The notes: a model not told the origin generated them from the letters alone. Shown: positions 39,901-46,626, numbered from the stretch's first letter. The stretch: DNA of 64,000 nucleotides from Liolophura sinensis (GCF_032854445.1 NC_088306.1:15001386-15065385), one strand, 5' to 3'. Numbers and translations are program-made.

Positions 39901-40848
39901 TTATTTCCATAACTGTATATTTACTATCTATCTATCTTTTATGCAGTACATTACTAGTGAGTGTGGCGCTAATATGACACCAAAATATCATGATTAATTA
40001 CTAGTTACTCTCATTGCTCACAATGAAAACCAAAATGTTCACATACTCACAAAATCTTAATGAAAATAATACTTGGAATAGCATAAAAAATGAATGTAAA
40101 AACATGAATGAACGGTTATTGTGTTCTGCTATACATGTATTATTAGCAAAACTTTAGCTGATATATCATTGCCAAAGTAATTAATAATAAAAAAAAATAT
40201 TCAAATAAAAATTTGGGTGTAACAGTATCTATGTCTATACCATTACTTCCATGTACCACATTTTCAGGTATGTCAATACCACATGGGGTGAAATAGCGGT
40301 AGTGTAGGCTTACATATGCCAGGTGCCTTACAATCCAGCCTGCAGATGACAGTTTAGTCTTGACGTTTGGAGTTTTACAATGTTACAAGCTCTTGTGCTG
40401 TACGAGTATTATTTACAGTTTATCACCACCTCTACACGGACGATTCGCACAGAGAATCATTCCCAAATGACAACCCAAGGTTAGAAGTTCACCAGAATCA
40501 ACAAGTAAAGCTAGTTAATTGTGGACACTGCAGGGCCCCTCCCATTTCCACAAATAGCATCAGGATCGTCCCATTTTCTCCCTCTCTCACGCACTACAGT
40601 TAGTTATAATTCGCTGAAAGACAGAACTGATTATACTGACGGGAAATGTGTTTGGATTTGTTTTATTATCGACCTGCTGACATGTGGAAACGACAGAAAT
40701 AAATCCTGGTAAAAAGTCAGAACGCATAACGCAATTAAGTTTACGTTACCTGCACAGCGGTTTGCTTCATCGCTTCGGCAGCGCTCTGTCGCAGACGAGC
40801 AGCCGTCGTTCCCGGCATCAAGCCCTTCGTAAAAGCTCTGTCACCCAT
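762..40848 (-). CDS. DOCK9/10/11: DOCK-D (zizimin; DOCK9/10/11-type) guanine exchange factor, 5' part, six exons
   Basis: Six minus-strand exons (40750-40848, 3934-4050, 2949-3121, 2166-2235, 1740-1844, 762-893) join in phase to 232 residues. They follow the N terminus of DOCK9/10/11 in order: an FTK..PGT.A.RLRQS start, a VEPIDYE block, a [24 protein letters not shown] block, a LPEHVFEID linker, then KKGWLFKG and FKRRFFILK, which open the PH domain. Family knowledge: zizimins activate Cdc42 through a C-terminal DHR2 domain, and the PH domain contributes to membrane binding. The rest of the PH domain, DHR1 and DHR2 must lie left of the window. Intron 1 is about 36.7 kb. The family assignment is secure. 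Which vertebrate paralogue is closest is not decidable, and invertebrates may have a single orthologue. Confidence 0.92.
894..1739. other. DOCK intron 5
   Basis: AT-rich intron with no other recognisable gene. Plus-strand ORFs at 1414-1653 and 1650-1919 overlap or oppose exon 5 and have no family signal. The 1130-1190 stretch resembles 27430-27510 (AAAAGTAAT...CTCTAAAAATGC...), so an old dispersed repeat is likely. Confidence 0.6.
1740..1844 (-). CDS. DOCK9/10/11: DOCK-D exon 5, start of PH domain
   Basis: 35 codons, phase 0. The acceptor is TTGCAG|GAA and the donor AGG|GTAATG. It encodes the [12 protein letters not shown] motif of PH strand 1 (compare KHGWLYKG) and ends ISFTR. Confidence 0.88.
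2166..2235 (-). CDS. DOCK9/10/11: DOCK-D exon 4
   Basis: 70 nt, phase 2 to 0. The acceptor is GTTTCAG|C and the donor GAG|GTGGGT. It encodes [20 protein letters not shown] then KDE, the acidic linker that precedes the PH domain (compare LPVHVYEVDEE in DOCK9). Confidence 0.88.
2600..2850 (-). repeat. Diverged fragments of SINE family B
   Basis: Two stretches (about 2618-2665 and 2750-2815) carry GTGCTG.CTCACTAAA.CACCA followed by a 'CCAGACATGGCAC'-type string. The same wording occurs at about 52795-52900 and, inverted, at 63820-63875. They are read as old pieces of the family that is intact at 3349. Confidence 0.5.
2949..3121 (-). CDS. DOCK9/10/11: DOCK-D exon 3
   Basis: 173 nt, phase 0 to 2. 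The acceptor is TCACAG|GAAG and the donor CCCAA|GTAAGT. It encodes a run ending [20 protein letters not shown] then GNYRQLP, the most recognisable zizimin N-terminal block. Confidence 0.95.
3349..3715 (+). mobile_element. tRNA-headed SINE, family B, full length
   Basis: The head GACCGGCCCGGATAGCACAG TTGGTAGAGCG has an A-box, and GATCCAGGATCAATCC stands at the B-box position. The tail reads TTGAGTACGACGTTAAACCCC and ends in (CACT)n. A 13-bp target-site duplication (CACAAAACACCTT) lies at 3336-3348 and 3716-3728. It sits between DOCK exons 3 and 2. Confidence 0.9.
3934..4050 (-). CDS. DOCK9/10/11: DOCK-D exon 2
   Basis: 39 codons, phase 0 to 0. The acceptor is TTGACAG|TCA and the donor TCG|GTCAGT. 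It encodes [20 protein letters not shown] and onward to FPHDDVS, matching the DOCK9 VEPLDYENVIV..KTQ..FPYDD segment. Confidence 0.9.
4100..4330 (-). mobile_element. tRNA-headed SINE, third type
   Basis: Read on the minus strand it starts GCAGGCCGTGGTCTAGTGGT TAGAGGCACTTG (A-box), then GTGAGTTCAAACCCAGCC (B-box), and ends in an A/T-rich tail. The head differs from families A and B. Its body is old. Confidence 0.6.
4797..4975 (+). mobile_element. MITE-like element (TTCAACCTTTT family)
   Basis: It contains TTTTAACCTTTTCCCCATG, a central ACACTTTTTGTGAAG, and CTGAAATTGGC, as do copies at 29163, 37493, 53808 and 57168. Its right end is decayed. Confidence 0.55.
5599..5703 (-). CDS. Candidate terminal exon of an unidentified nested gene
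   Basis: After a CATGCAG acceptor the minus strand reads [20 protein letters not shown], continues 14 residues and reaches TGA. It is in phase 0, as is the donor of the exon-like ORF at 6545. I do not recognise the protein. The polypyrimidine tract is weak, so this could be chance. Confidence 0.25.
   Translation of the reverse strand, partial: WDNTTLPFEGDWQKGSHSIIVFYTTYVNKIQLPV
6003..6290. repeat. 40-bp minisatellite, 7 copies
   Basis: The unit starts CTTCGTCTTTGTGTTTGAGC and ends GTGATTATCACACC. Spacing is exactly 40 bp with few substitutions. Confidence 0.95.
6545..6655 (-). CDS. Candidate exon of an unidentified nested gene
   Basis: 37 open codons, phase 0 at both ends, with an ACTTGAG| acceptor and a good GAG|GTGAGT donor. 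It encodes [20 protein letters not shown] then [17 protein letters not shown]. The composition and amphipathic pattern look coding. It has no place in the DOCK alignment, because exons 1 and 2 join exactly without it. It may belong to a nested same-strand gene. The family is not recognised. Confidence 0.35.
7125..7440. repeat. Degenerate ~28-bp tandem repeat
   Basis: About ten diverged copies built on CATAACTTCCACAGTGATAT. A minus-strand ORF at 7067-7258 is an artefact of this array. Confidence 0.8.
7521..7880 (+). other. Unassigned 119-codon ORF
   Basis: This is one of the longer non-repetitive ORFs in the DOCK intron. It is antisense to DOCK. No domain, signal peptide or membrane segment is recognised and no splice structure is evident. 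Probably a chance ORF. Confidence 0.12.
10435..10823. repeat. 56-bp minisatellite, 7 copies
   Basis: The unit starts ACATGTAGATACCACACAAC and contains CTTCAAACAGG...GGGGACACGGTCAC. Some copies have 2-5 bp deletions. The ORF at 10528-10719 is an artefact. Confidence 0.95.
12122..12267 (-). mobile_element. SINE family A, 5'-truncated
   Basis: The 3' part carries the tail and the AAGTGAAATATTCTTGAGTA block. The tRNA head is missing. The flanks share AATAACAAA as a possible target-site duplication. Confidence 0.85.
12701..13037 (-). mobile_element. SINE family B with a 17-C run
   Basis: The minus strand shows the family-B head at about 13035 and the (CACT)n tail at about 12703. A run of 17 C lies at 12854-12870 on the plus strand. 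The flanks share TAAAAGC. The ORF at 12755-13009 is part of the element. Confidence 0.85.
13433..13648 (+). mobile_element. SINE family A, near full length
   Basis: The head GTGGCTCAGTTGGTTAGTGC and the usual tail are present. An 11-bp target-site duplication TCAATATTGCA lies at 13422-13432 and 13649-13659. Confidence 0.92.
15461..15570 (+). mobile_element. SINE family A, 3' fragment
   Basis: It matches the second half of the family (GGATGGTCATGGTTTTCCCC ... AAATATTCTT) and is diverged. Confidence 0.75.
16060..16302 (+). mobile_element. SINE family A, near full length
   Basis: A diverged head (GGGGTTAGCACGCCAGCTTG), the B-box TTCAAGTCC and the standard 3' end AATATTCTTGAGTA are present. Confidence 0.85.
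16763..18318. repeat. 120-bp satellite array, 13 copies, with a 407-aa open frame on minus
   Basis: ACCAGTGCACCAAA recurs every 120 bp from 16781 to 18221. On the minus strand the unit reads as 40 residues ([13 protein letters not shown], then FGALVLIF), and frame is kept from 18204 to 16981. Single-base deletions near 17055 and 18235 break it. No promoter, splice site or known family supports a protein, so the simplest reading is an intronic satellite whose period is a multiple of three. Confidence 0.95.
18516..18672 (-). mobile_element. SINE family A, 5'-truncated, diverged
   Basis: On the plus strand it reads TTTATTCCACTGGTGTTCTA, then CTCAAGAATATTTCACG..ACGAC and the GTTGCTGGCACACCTTCCCA block. 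The head is missing. Confidence 0.8.
19340..19464 (-). CDS. Candidate exon, unidentified, Asn/Gln/Glu-rich
   Basis: 41 open codons on minus ending at AAG|GTAGTA. It encodes [20 protein letters not shown] then an N/Q/E-rich run. The acceptor (ACGAAG|T) is weak and the phase does not match the exon-like ORF at 35865. It is hydrophilic and disordered in character, with no family recognised. Confidence 0.22.
21793..22540. repeat. ~95-bp minisatellite, 8 copies
   Basis: The unit runs CATTTATCCCCTATACATAT ... CCACAGAAAAATACACAGAC ... CTATATGCATGAACTTATAA. Copies alternate between a long form and a form lacking a short TATTTA segment. The ORF at 21972-22175 is an artefact. Confidence 0.95.
22857..22879 (+). 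other. G-quadruplex-type G-run cluster
   Basis: Four runs of three or more G separated by one or two bases (GGGGGGTGGGGTGGGAGTGG then GGG). This is rare in such AT-rich sequence. Confidence 0.7.
24215..24410 (+). mobile_element. SINE family A, diverged
   Basis: A decayed head (GGCCTGGTGGTTAGCA) is followed by GTACGTGGGAAGGTCTTTCA and CGCCATAATGATG. The 3' end is cut short. Confidence 0.75.
25145..25190 (+). mobile_element. SINE family A tail fragment
   Basis: Only the terminal GGCGTAAAACACCAATTAAA TAAATAA remains. Confidence 0.65.
26447..26578. repeat. 22-bp GC-rich repeat, 6 copies
   Basis: Units alternate between GCAGATGATGGACGCAGGGT-type and GCGTATGATGGGCGTAGGGT-type. A less regular flank begins near 26360 (ATCCACGAAGGAAG, twice). 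Confidence 0.85.
27541..27625. repeat. Two-copy repeat with internal inverted repeat
   Basis: CTGTAAGGTGATA.AAGCTTACCTTACCAG occurs twice about 43 bp apart. Each copy folds as GTAAGGT/ACCTTAC around a short loop. Confidence 0.7.
27910..27962. repeat. (AT)n microsatellite
   Basis: About 26 uninterrupted AT dinucleotides. Confidence 0.98.
28484..28749 (-). mobile_element. SINE family A, full length
   Basis: Tail (ATTT)n at 28490, head GGAGCCTCCATGGCGGAGGT at 28749. The flanks share TTACTTTTTT. ORFs at 28402 and 28504 lie in it. Confidence 0.88.
29163..29346. mobile_element. MITE-like element
   Basis: It begins CCTAATTCTTCAACCTATTC and contains GATTGGCCAACTTCAGGCCT and TCACAAAAAGTGTGATTTA. 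The inverted partner of the left end is poorly kept. Confidence 0.6.
29868..30110 (-). mobile_element. SINE family A, near full length
   Basis: The tail-side TTGATCGGTGTTCCATGCCA and the head-side GGGGGCCTCTG on minus are both present. The ORF at 29862-30251 is part of it. Confidence 0.85.
30570..31240. repeat. 67-bp minisatellite, 10 copies
   Basis: The unit is TTATTCTTACATCAGTCGTT, TAGGTGTTTAAAAATCTT, then AATAACAGCATTTGAAATAA. It is highly homogeneous. Confidence 0.95.
31886..32026 (+). mobile_element. SINE family A, 5'-truncated
   Basis: It starts at GGCAGCAGCCTGTGGATGGT and ends AATCAAATAAATCAATAAAT. It is flanked by a long ~40-bp direct repeat (31841-31879 and 32027-32069, ACATTGTACAGTAT..ATTCTATGGCTTT). 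Confidence 0.88.
32363..32697 (-). mobile_element. SINE family B, near full length
   Basis: It reads GAATGCTTGGGATTTAATGT at the tail side and AACCGGCCCTGATAGCACAG (minus) at the head. TACAAGTAG flanks both sides. Confidence 0.88.
32976..33011. repeat. 9-bp repeat ATAATGGAT, about 4 copies
   Basis: Short perfect tandem array. Confidence 0.9.
33190..33355 (+). mobile_element. SINE family A, 5'-truncated
   Basis: It begins at ACGTGGGAAGGTCTGTCAGC and ends in (AAAT)n. ATTTATTACATT flanks both sides as a target-site duplication. Confidence 0.88.
34495..34830. repeat. CA/GACA-rich low-complexity tract
   Basis: Interspersed CTGACAGACAGACA and (CA)n. The Cys/Val/Ser ORFs read on minus (34415-34849 and others) are translations of this tract, not genes. 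Confidence 0.97.
35162..35490. repeat. ~82-bp minisatellite, 4 copies
   Basis: The unit contains ACATACTTGTGCACGTGTAG, CAATGGCCACTACAG and TAGTGGCCAGTCCTGA. The ORFs at 35204 and 35272 are artefacts. Confidence 0.93.
35865..36006 (-). CDS. Candidate exon of an unidentified nested gene
   Basis: 142 nt with a good TTTTCAG| acceptor and an AAG|GTAAGT donor. The single open frame gives 47 residues, [20 protein letters not shown] then [20 protein letters not shown] and EVAVQIK. It ends in phase 0 and so could join the ORF at 6655. The IHVHY part comes from a common ACATGTACAT motif, which lowers confidence. It is not part of the DOCK alignment. Confidence 0.35.
37493..37645. mobile_element. MITE-like element
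   Basis: It begins AATTCTTCAACCTTTTCTCA and holds GGTTGGCCAATTTGAGGGCT and TCACAAAAAGTATAATTTTA. The right half is missing. Confidence 0.6.
37645..38285. repeat. Degenerate ~29-bp repeat region
   Basis: About twenty diverged copies around CATCATAATGATAATGCACT and ATAGTCCAG. ORFs here are artefacts. Confidence 0.85.
40750..40848 (-). CDS. DOCK9/10/11: DOCK-D exon 1 (start codon)
   Basis: ATG at 40848-40846 opens a 33-codon exon, [20 protein letters not shown] then a Q-rich tail ending TAVQ. It ends in phase 0 at a CAG|GTAACG donor. It aligns without gaps to the DOCK9 start (FTRALSKPGTAAELRQS), and its length joins exactly to the SRPKSVEP exon at 4050. Confidence 0.88.
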
Positions 40849-43257
40849 CTTTCCGTGTTATCTACTGTCCTTTCGCACAAATTCTGCAGGGAAACACAGT
40901 TATTTAACTAACTTTGCACCTTCCTCTCTCATGATGTCGGCGACGATGCGCCATTTTGGTTCCGTCTTGGAGAAGGTATGAATAAAGGGAGATAACCTCG
41001 TAGTAGTAGCAGCTTCCATTTGGGCGGGGTGAAGATAACTTGGGACTTCCGCACACTCATAAAAACAAAATCAGAAGACCAGAAATAGAACAACACTCCC
41101 AGCAGCTACCGGTAATTAAGGTAGTAAATCAAAGTACGCAGACTAAAGTAAATCACAAATACATCAAAGAACTTAAATAATGGTCTGCTTAACTCTGAGA
41201 TTTTTATTTTATTTTATGCCGAAATGTGTAGTTCTACATGTACATGTATATTATTAATATCTACTGCATGCCTACACCTACAAAATTGCAATTTATTAGC
41301 TTTCTGTTACCTGTCCAAAATGTGGAAAAAGTGCTAATAAAATTTAGTACGGGCAATTGTTTCACTACTGGTGATTGTTTTAAAGTTCGAAATACTCATA
41401 CATAGCTTTCACTTGTGCATACTGAAGACAAAGTGAAAAAAAAATAAATAAATAACAACCCCCAAAAAAGATGTTTCTTAAAGGGTCTTGTTACGTTAGA
41501 TTTTTTCTATGTCATATATCAATAAAACATGACTGAAGAAGTTTTTAAAGCTGAAGTTAAAGAAGCAGTGAAGATTTTGTGCAAATTTTGAATAACAAAT
41601 TACCATTACTGGTACATACTTTAATTTAACTTAAATACAGGTAAAACCAATCTCTTATTCTGTAGCTTTATCATATATGTTTAAATATTTTACATTTGTT
41701 TTTCGCTTACATCTGTTTAAATACTTGCAAATTTCCAAGTAATTAAGTTACCTTAATATGTTATCAAAATCAAATATTTACTGCCGGAGTTCATGTGGGA
41801 AAACTTGATGAGTTCAAACCAGTCAAATATTTGCTATTATTCTAGATTAGCACAAATAATTATCTTTCACAAAAAAGAAAAAAAAAATACTTAAAAGGGA
41901 ATAATCTGAGCTATTCTTAGTAGGTGCAGAAAATTTTATTTGATGATGGATTTTTTTTGCGAAATATCTCTGGTATAACCTCTTTAACTTAACAAACGAG
42001 AGCTAAAAAAAAAAGTGACGAAGACTATTCCGATGCATAAATGGAAGTAAAAGTGTCTGAAATTAAGTGATACGCTATCCGTCTTTAGAATCCGTTCCAC
42101 CTAAACATGTTTCTCCGATTCAAATCTGAATTTTTTGTTGGCTCAATGGGTGTTGTGGCGAGTAAGGAGAGCGTCCAATCGTCAGCAAAACGTTCTCTTG
42201 TCACTGTAGGTTTGAATGTCCTTGTTTATAACTTTCTGATATTGTTTTGTGCAATAGATCCATTGTAATACAACATCCCTAGTTCTACTGTTTGAATATT
42301 TTGAGTAAACTGGTTTTCATTGACGGAAAAATCTTGGCTTGGCCAGCCAAAATGCTGACTTCGTGGGTGACGATAACTTGTCCTTTGATGGTGTGACTTG
42401 GCGCACGAGGGGATCCAGATGTGGCATTTGTCGACGGCAAGTTTGTTCAGATCTGACCTCAGAAGGCTCTGATTTTTTCCTTCTAAAGCCATAGGTGTTT
42501 TAATAGTTTGATTAAATTAAACGTCGATTGCTGCTGTATTTGACGATCTGTTGGGTGAAGGCCACATCGCATGTAGCTCCACGAGTGAAGCTGACAGCAG
42601 ATTTAACCATGTACTAGCGCACCGAGTTGTCTGATCGACACGTCACATTCGTGCGGCTACCTCGCTCGATATCACAACTGTCAAATTATCAAATAGTAAT
42701 ACCACTACAAGTACAATGGACGTTTAATCATGGAGGTATGATTCAATTAAACTAGGGTGTTAACAGCACGGACTTGGTAGTGGTCATAGGCAAACCAATG
42801 CATGTATGGTTGCATGCTTCAATATGCCTAGTGGGAATTTCAGGAGTCCAGAGAGTTCACGCAGATATGAATGAGACAAGGTGGGGGTTCTCGCAAACTA
42901 ACACAGCTGATAGGCGACATTTTATGGTACTTGCTAGACTTAATATACATCTTGCATAGCCGGGTCTGTTGGCCAAACAGTGCCGTTAGCAGCTACTGTA
43001 AAATCGTGTTTTTTATCAGCGTTAGTTAGAGCTCCCTCCCTGTCTCAACCAAACCTGCGTGAACTCATGAAATTCCTGAAATGCTGACTCAGCCTGTAAA
43101 GAATCATGTTGGTCAGGCCTCAGCTGCAGCTGTAAGGGCTGCGATGCACTTGAAGTACTTGAAGCGGATCAACTATCGGATTGATTGTCAACCATCGCCA
43201 CAACTGATCTACTTGATCTACTTCAGTTAATCTACTCGATTTAGAATTACTGTCATT

Positions 43258-43304
43258 GAGATTTTCTTGAGTATGGCGTAGAACACCTTTCAAGTAAATA
43301 AATA
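43258..43304 (+). mobile_element. SINE family A tail fragment
   Basis: TTTTCTTGAGTATGGCGTAG AACACC followed by AAGTAAATAAAT. It lies just upstream of the kelch splice acceptor. Confidence 0.65.
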
Positions 43305-43308
43305 GAAC

Positions 43309-43333
43309 TTTTTGTTTCTGCTACATGTTCCAG
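43309..43333 (+). promoter_or_regulatory. Probable 3' splice site in the kelch-like 5' UTR
   Basis: CTTTTTGTTTCTGC tract followed by TTCCAG, 15 bp before the ATG. An in-frame TGA at 43343-43345 blocks any upstream extension of the ORF. Confidence 0.6.
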
Positions 43334-43348
43334 AGCCAAACCTGAGGG

Positions 43349-45496
43349 ATGGAGTTTGGGGTGTGTTATCCCCTGGCTAACGGCCACTGTGAGTTTGTCA
43401 TGTCTGCTTTGGAGAAACAACGTCAAGATGGTTCGTTGTGTGACATCGCACTGCAGGTGGGAAACCAGAAAATTAACGCGCATCGGTGCGTTTTGGCAGT
43501 GTGCTCGGATTACTTTTCTGCCCTCTTTGGTGGTTCATATTTCGAAAGAGACTCGAAACTCATCGATTTGTCAGAGACTTTCAGGAGCGCAGAGGCACTA
43601 GAGAGAATAATTGTATCAATGTATAGAGGAACTTTGGAGATCAAAAAGAGCGATGACGTCTGCGATTTGTTGGAAACCTGCTCTATTCTTTTGTTTGATG
43701 ACGCTAAAAAACAGTGTGTGGATTGCTTGAAAAGCACACTGTGTTTGAGAAACGGACTCAAATTCTGGTTTGCTGCAAACAATTATTTAGATGACAAGCA
43801 CAAAAAGCGTTTCAAGAGCATCGTGGATAACCATTTCCATGACTACTACATCAACCAGCCAGAAATGATTAATCTGTCAGCCCAAGATCTGTGTGTGCTT
43901 TTCCAGCAAATGTTTCACAAGTTCTGTACACCTCTACAGCTGTTGGACTTTTTACTACGCTGGTATGCTGCTGGTGAGACTGAAGAGGACTTGGGCAGAC
44001 TAATACAGCAAGCCTTGCCAGAGAACTTAGCGGCTGAAAATGAAGACGCTAAGATATTTCTGTCAAGCCCTGAACTGTTGTCCAAAGAGCTTGGCTTGAG
44101 TTTGGAAAAATGCCAAAAATTCTGTTCATTGGTGGGAACAGTGTTGGGTGGTGAGAAAATTGCTTCTGCGCCTTTGGCTGGGTCACAGTGCTTCGCAAAC
44201 GGTGCCGAAAGGGTTGTTAACAGCCAGGAATGTGGGGATACAAAGCGTCAGGCATTTGGGCTTAGAACGATGCACTCTGACATATTGTTGAAGGACATGA
44301 AGGAAGACAGTGACATAATGGCTGTGTTGGTTTTAGCGCCAACACCTCACATTCTAGAACAACGTTTCCATCTGTATGTCTGCTTCAATCACACCATGAC
44401 TCAGCAGTTCCATCCAGGCGACACACTGCCGTTGTTTCATGTGTCAGCATACATTCCTCAGAAACGCACTTGGTTCCAGTTGGGACAGATTTTGAGCCCA
44501 GCGGGACTCACTGGCGATAAACTGACGCGGTTCTTTGATGGTAGTCTCATGGAACTGTGCAATGGACATATTTACGTCATTGGAGACTCAGGTGAAAACA
44601 ACATGAGATGCAACTTGACGACATTCCAGTGGAGTTCTTTGCCCCCTTTGAAACCTTTTAATACCAGTTTACGACTTCCTCGCAAAGCCCCAGTAAATAT
44701 ACGTCCTGGACGACGCGATCGTGTTCAAATCGTTCAGCCAATTGCAACCAGCACAACTTTCTTTGCCGCAGTGGCCAGTCAGCAAGATGAAGTAGTGCGG
44801 CTAGGGTTGATGCAGCTGGTAGATGCCGGGCCAGATGCTCTCAGTCAAACACACTGGACGGAGAGAGTGCCCTGTGACATTCCGCCGGCACCTTGGGGTT
44901 TCACTTTGCTCACAGCTTATCACTGCGTCAGGGAAGATCGCTATATCTATGTTGTGGTCATTGGACGTATGCATTCCGTACACTGCAGAGCAACCTGCTT
45001 AGCAAAGTTTGACCTTCACCTTGATACGGTAGAGTTCCTTAATGTTCCGGAGGAGTACCTAATGGAGCCATACCACTGGACGCTTTTTGAACAAAAGGGC
45101 AGCCTGTACATGGCTCACAAGACGACCTTTCTCTACAAGCTTGACCTTCGGGTGGAGGAAGCAACATGGACGAACTGCTCAGAGCTTATCACAATCAAAG
45201 GGGACTTCAAACTGCCGTCTCTGTATGCGAAATCCTGGGGGAAGTTCAGACGCCTCAATGGCGTTTCTGCATCGGAGGATTCAATGTGGGTGATGGTGGA
45301 GAAACGCCTGGTGGATCGGTGGCATTCGATCATGTTATGGGAGGTACAGGTCGACATGGAGTCTCAAGACGAGCAGCAGAAGGTCAAGAGGCATGTCCCC
45401 TCACCCTACTCCTGCTTCTCACTAGTGGCTCATGTTAAATTGCCATTAGAACGTCTCAAGGGGACAGAACTCTGCCAGTGTGTTCATGCGGAGTAG
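43349..45496 (+). CDS. BTB-BACK-kelch-like protein, single coding exon
   Basis: 715 codons, ATG to TAG, with no intron. Residues ~25-128 form a BTB/POZ domain (DGSLCDIALQVGNQKINAHR, VLAVCSDYFSALF). Residues ~133-225 fit a BACK domain, typical of Cul3 adaptor proteins. Residues ~310-700 hold degenerate kelch-type strands (GHIYVIGDSG, RYIYVVVIGR, SLYMAHKTTFLYKLDL) without the classic GG doublets, so the propeller is divergent. By family knowledge it is probably a Cul3-RING ligase substrate adaptor in the cytosol. The start is fixed by an in-frame stop two codons upstream. The paralogue cannot be named (KLHL/KBTBD type). Lack of coding introns could mean an old retrocopy, though many kelch genes have few introns. 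Confidence 0.93.
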   Translation: MEFGVCYPLANGHCEFVMSALEKQRQDGSLCDIALQVGNQKINAHRCVLAVCSDYFSALFGGSYFERDSKLIDLSETFRSAEALERIIVSMYRGTLEIKKSDDVCDLLETCSILLFDDAKKQCVDCLKSTLCLRNGLKFWFAANNYLDDKHKKRFKSIVDNHFHDYYINQPEMINLSAQDLCVLFQQMFHKFCTPLQLLDFLLRWYAAGETEEDLGRLIQQALPENLAAENEDAKIFLSSPELLSKELGLSLEKCQKFCSLVGTVLGGEKIASAPLAGSQCFANGAERVVNSQECGDTKRQAFGLRTMHSDILLKDMKEDSDIMAVLVLAPTPHILEQRFHLYVCFNHTMTQQFHPGDTLPLFHVSAYIPQKRTWFQLGQILSPAGLTGDKLTRFFDGSLMELCNGHIYVIGDSGENNMRCNLTTFQWSSLPPLKPFNTSLRLPRKAPVNIRPGRRDRVQIVQPIATSTTFFAAVASQQDEVVRLGLMQLVDAGPDALSQTHWTERVPCDIPPAPWGFTLLTAYHCVREDRYIYVVVIGRMHSVHCRATCLAKFDLHLDTVEFLNVPEEYLMEPYHWTLFEQKGSLYMAHKTTFLYKLDLRVEEATWTNCSELITIKGDFKLPSLYAKSWGKFRRLNGVSASEDSMWVMVEKRLVDRWHSIMLWEVQVDMESQDEQQKVKRHVPSPYSCFSLVAHVKLPLERLKGTELCQCVHAE

Positions 45497-45673
45497 CTCA
45501 GAGCTTATAACTTGCAAGAGCTGAACATTTTACCACAGAGTTATTCTCACATTAGAAACAGATGTGTTCGCATACTCCAGTGGCAAAGAGCTGCTTCAAT
45601 CAAATTCAGGTTTCCACGGCAACCAGGTGAAAAAAATCTTGATGATGTGACTGCAAGGAAAGTCAAAGATTTC

Positions 45674-45679
45674 AATAAA
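45674..45679 (+). terminator. Poly(A) signal AATAAA for the kelch-like gene
   Basis: First AATAAA after the stop codon, 178 bp downstream. Confidence 0.5.
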
Positions 45680-45689
45680 CAAAGTTAAG

Positions 45690-46626
45690 AAATCTTTGGA
45701 AATACGAACAGTTTGGAAAAACTATACATTTTTCTTTCAGATATGTCCATAACTGAGCTAAACTTTTAATTAAAAACTAGTATAAAGTGCTGTATTTCTT
45801 GTTTGGAAAAAAATACAGTATGCGGTATAGTCATTTCAAAGAGAGGAATCTTACAGAACCAGGATAAAGGGGAGCCATTTTGCCAGTATCTGAGCCTTCT
45901 AACATTTGCATATTTCAGTTTTCAAATTTTTTTTTTTTTTTCAAAAGGGCTTTTGTGTGAAACTTTTAAACCTGAACCACTTGTAAATTTGTTCTTTTAT
46001 TTATGTGACTGTCGAAAACTGGCAGTTTTTTTTTTGTCTATATATACATATATATATATATATACATATCTGTGTGTACACACACACACACACAGAGTGG
46101 TTTGTTATTGTTTATGTGCTTGTTCTATATTATCAATGATCGAAGTGTCATCCTACCAGAATTTAATCAAAAGGTTGAAAGCGGGTTTCTTCTATTCTAT
46201 TCATGGTCACCATTTACATAGTTCTTACATGTCTAACATCACTTTTTGTGTGAAATTTCTGTGTGTAACTTTTGAGTATTTTCAGAGAAAATGTTAAGGT
46301 CACTCAGCAAGTAACACTGTTAATGTGATGTCAGCTTTTTGATATTCGGTAGCATTAAGTCTTTAGTAACTGATATGGATGTATAAATTTTGATGTTATC
46401 ATGACTTTTAACATACTATTGGGACAAACAAGGAAGTTGAAATGGCTCATGCTTGAAATGTTCTGAACATGGATATTCCTTCAGCACTGAGATTTGAATC
46501 CAGTTCCTGCTGGTTTGGTTGCAGCTTTAAGTCATGGCATTTGTCAGGTACTTGGTGAGGTGTGGTGGTTTCCTCTGGTCACTCTCAAATACATGTACAT
46601 TTGTACCACTCACTTAAATACATTTG
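45690..46626. other. Intergenic, kelch-like to POLD3
   Basis: AT-rich with a (TA)n/(CA)n microsatellite at about 46040-46095. The ORF at 45803-46297 (164 codons) includes that microsatellite and a poly-T tract and has no family signal. Confidence 0.6.

Larger units (their letters stand above)
4051..40749 (-). other. DOCK intron 1, 36.7 kb
   Basis: The intron lies between exon 1 and exon 2. It holds the SINEs, MITE-like elements and tandem arrays listed below, plus low-confidence minus-strand exon-like ORFs at 35865-36006, 19340-19464, 6545-6655 and 5599-5703. Stretches with nothing I can recognise include about 8100-9990, 10830-12100, 13660-15440, 18680-21780, 22560-24200, 24420-26440, 31240-31880, 33360-34490, 35500-37490 and 38290-40740. 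The short ORFs there lack family signal and look random. Confidence 0.75.
40849..43333. promoter_or_regulatory. Divergent upstream region of DOCK and kelch-like genes
   Basis: About 2.5 kb between DOCK exon 1 (minus) and the kelch-like gene (plus). CCAAAATGGCGC on minus at 40948-40959 matches the YY1 consensus that often marks metazoan start sites, about 100 bp upstream of the DOCK ATG. A GGAG|GTATGA donor at 42735 could end a kelch 5' UTR exon. The 42226-42492 minus ORF (88 codons) has no family signal. Confidence 0.55.

Noticed and set aside
42226-42492. 88-codon minus ORF upstream of the kelch-like gene
   Set aside because: No family signal and no splice partner. It lies in a region expected to be promoter or 5' UTR.
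45803-46297. 164-codon plus ORF after the kelch-like gene
   Set aside because: It includes poly-T and TA/CA microsatellite runs and has no domain signal.
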